Below are positions 3,928-5,100 of a stretch of 5,100 nucleotides of DNA, piece after piece; positions within the stretch are counted from its first letter, which is position 1, and the number at the start of each line of letters is the position of its first letter. The notes beneath the pieces were generated by a model. It ran no database searches. It was given only the letters and a program-made list of their open reading frames with translations, and was not told where the DNA came from. The stretch lies in assembly GCA_012837565.1 (NCBI GenBank), contig DUQY01000203.1:1-5100 (forward strand), in the 5' to 3' direction. The DNA is from Bacteroidales bacterium (GTDB lineage: Bacteria > Bacteroidota > Bacteroidia > Bacteroidales > P3). A program made the position numbers and the translations under genes.

Positions 3928-4950
3928 CTACCTCCTTCTTAAATAATAAATTGGCATCAAACCCCTAAGACTTCCATCAAGACCAATAATCTGAATCATA
4001 GGAGAAATATAATTTACATTCTTAATAAAATGAAGTGTTGAGTTATCGAAATACCATTCGTCACCAAACCTCAAATAATCAAGATTATCAGTTGAATAAT
4101 TCCCCTTAATTATAGTATCTTTTTGAATAATATTACCATAAGCATCTTGAGAATCTATGGTAGTCATCATTTCAAATTGCTTACGTTTGAGTATCTCTTG
4201 CCTAGTATAGCTTTCGGTTGAATTTGGCTGAGCATAAACCTTAATCAAACCTTCTTCAGCCTTTTTCATATATAATTCAAAATAAGGAATAGAATATTCA
4301 GGTTCCAAATGAGAGTCCCACCAGTGATAGGGCGTCTTATTATATATAGGTATAGTAAAATGAATATTCCTAATAAGACATAAAGTATCTTTAAGATTAG
4401 ACCTACCCTTAGGATAAACCCAGCCAAGTTCGAAACGAAAATACTCATAAGGGACTAAATCATCATCCTTTAACTTAATAGAATCAATTCTAATTACAGG
4501 ATTATAACCAATAACCTCTTTATTAATCATCATAGTTTTAGGGTTATATGTCCACTCTTCTTCAAATCTTATTGCCCTAACCTCATCTTCCAAAAGCTTC
4601 TTAGCCCTATAATCTCTAAGAGTATCTTTAAATGAAATAAGATAATCCTTCCTCAGGTTCTTCATAATTGTATCAAAAGATAAACTCTCTTTATCGAAGG
4701 TCTTAAAATAGAAATCCTTCGTTTTAGCCTTAGCAATAATAGTATCAATTGCCTGCCAAAAGAATCTCTTATCAACAATATAATCATAGGCAATAGAATC
4801 CTTATCAGAACCTTGTTCAATCCTAGATCGCATTATATCAACCTCATAAACAATCTTCTTAGAAAGAATCTTTTCCTGCGAAAAAGAATTAAAAGAAATT
4901 AGGATAGAAATCATCAAAACCCCTATCCTAAAGAGAGTTTTATCTTTCAT
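3928..4950 (-). CDS. Exported GldN/PorN-like protein, 340 aa (first paralogue)
   Basis: A signal peptide (residues 1-24, ending SFNSFS before Q25) sends the protein to the periplasm. Three blocks recall GldN: an N-terminal KKIVYEVDIMRSRI (31-44) like the K-x-W-E-I-I-D-L-x-E-R of GldN; a helix WQAIDTIIAKAK (65-76) followed by LSFDTIMKNL (90-99), like its SLYDVLTKAI region; and EEWTYNP...IGYNPV (131-152) followed by LGWVYPKGR (175-183), like GYWYFDK...PV and LFWVFFPNAR. A second set recurs in the C-terminal half: YFELYMKKAEEGLIKVY (223-239), TRQEIL (249-254) and GDEWYFDN...YISPM (296-318). GldN/PorN acts in type IX secretion and gliding with GldK, GldL and GldM, none of which is seen here, so a distinct role is possible. 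It is the first gene of the unit, with a promoter 53 nt upstream. The ATG is preceded by an A-rich leader. The family call is from remembered motifs. Confidence 0.75.
   Translation of the reverse strand: MKDKTLFRIGVLMISILISFNSFSQEKILSKKIVYEVDIMRSRIEQGSDKDSIAYDYIVDKRFFWQAIDTIIAKAKTKDFYFKTFDKESLSFDTIMKNLRKDYLISFKDTLRDYRAKKLLEDEVRAIRFEEEWTYNPKTMMINKEVIGYNPVIRIDSIKLKDDDLVPYEYFRFELGWVYPKGRSNLKDTLCLIRNIHFTIPIYNKTPYHWWDSHLEPEYSIPYFELYMKKAEEGLIKVYAQPNSTESYTRQEILKRKQFEMMTTIDSQDAYGNIIQKDTIIKGNYSTDNLDYLRFGDEWYFDNSTLHFIKNVNYISPMIQIIGLDGSLRGLMPIYYLRRR
3931..3937 (-). promoter_or_regulatory. Strong Shine-Dalgarno inside the upstream gene's last codons
   Basis: AAGGAGG (3937-3931) lies 7 nt before the ATG at 3923 and is formed by the AGA-AGG-AGG codons of the C-terminal Arg-Arg-Arg of the 340-residue protein. 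No other gene in the window has such a site. It supports both this start and coupled translation. Confidence 0.75.
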
Positions 4951-5002
4951 TTTCCAAATTTTGTTTCAATTTATTCATAAACTATCTTCTATTTATTTTC
5001 CG

Positions 5003-5033
5003 CAAAATTAACGATTTCTTTTTTACTCATCAA
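5003..5033 (-). promoter_or_regulatory. Promoter of the GldN-like / methyltransferase operon
   Basis: TTG (5033-5031), 20 nt, then TAATTTTG (5010-5003) and C on the minus strand match the Bacteroidota -33/-7 consensus fully. Transcription would start near 4997, leaving a leader of about 47 nt. Beyond it (5034-5100) no gene or terminator was seen, only a 7-bp AT inverted repeat at 5075-5092. Confidence 0.75.
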
Positions 5034-5100
5034 TATTTAAGGCTTTATTCTTACAACATTCTTCTACCTTGCGGATTATAAATACTTATAATATAATAAA

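Noticed and set aside
4266..4448. 60-codon minus-strand frame rich in Leu and Ile
   Set aside because: It lies wholly inside the 340-residue gene in another frame; the apparent hydrophobicity comes from AT-rich codons.
5075..5092. Inverted repeat ATTATAA / TTATAAT
   Set aside because: It is pure A/T with 7-bp arms, expected by chance in such AT-rich intergenic sequence, and no gene lies next to it in the window.

Overview
The window looks like chromosomal DNA of a Bacteroidota bacterium, most plausibly an anaerobe near Bacteroidales. It is AT-rich. Five upstream regions carry the Bacteroidota-type -7 box (TAnnTTTG or a one-base variant), and four of these have a TTG about 19-20 nt further upstream. 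Most starts lack a Shine-Dalgarno sequence. The tmRNA tag (GESNYAFAA) resembles the GE-x-NYALAA tags known from Bacteroides and Porphyromonas, and two genes encode relatives of the type IX secretion / gliding protein GldN. The order-level placement is inference. Every gene recognised lies on the minus strand, so transcription runs from position 5100 towards 1.

From right to left (5' to 3' on the minus strand): a clear promoter (5003-5033) drives a three-gene unit. It encodes two tandem exported GldN/PorN-like proteins (340 and 316 residues, 4 nt apart) and a TrmH/SpoU-family RNA 2'-O-methyltransferase whose ATG overlaps the preceding stop codon by 4 nt. Two RNA genes follow as separate units: tRNA-Asp(GTC), with its own promoter and terminator, and tmRNA (ssrA, 393 nt), with a perfect palindromic terminator. 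Between the tmRNA and the next gene lies a short array of 21-bp-period repeats.

The left third holds three small genes. They encode a 61-residue ferredoxin-like protein with an unusual first cysteine motif, a 171-residue outer-membrane beta-barrel protein with a signal peptide, and a 140-residue protein combining a signal peptide with a TM2 domain. The barrel and TM2 genes each end at a strong hairpin terminator. No terminator was seen between the ferredoxin and barrel genes.

The most unusual content is the pair of GldN-like genes. Each protein appears to be built of two copies of the GldN core. They sit apart from any gldKLM genes visible here and share a transcript with an RNA methyltransferase. 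No mobile element, CRISPR array or phage gene is visible, and no gene-free stretch exceeds 300 bases.
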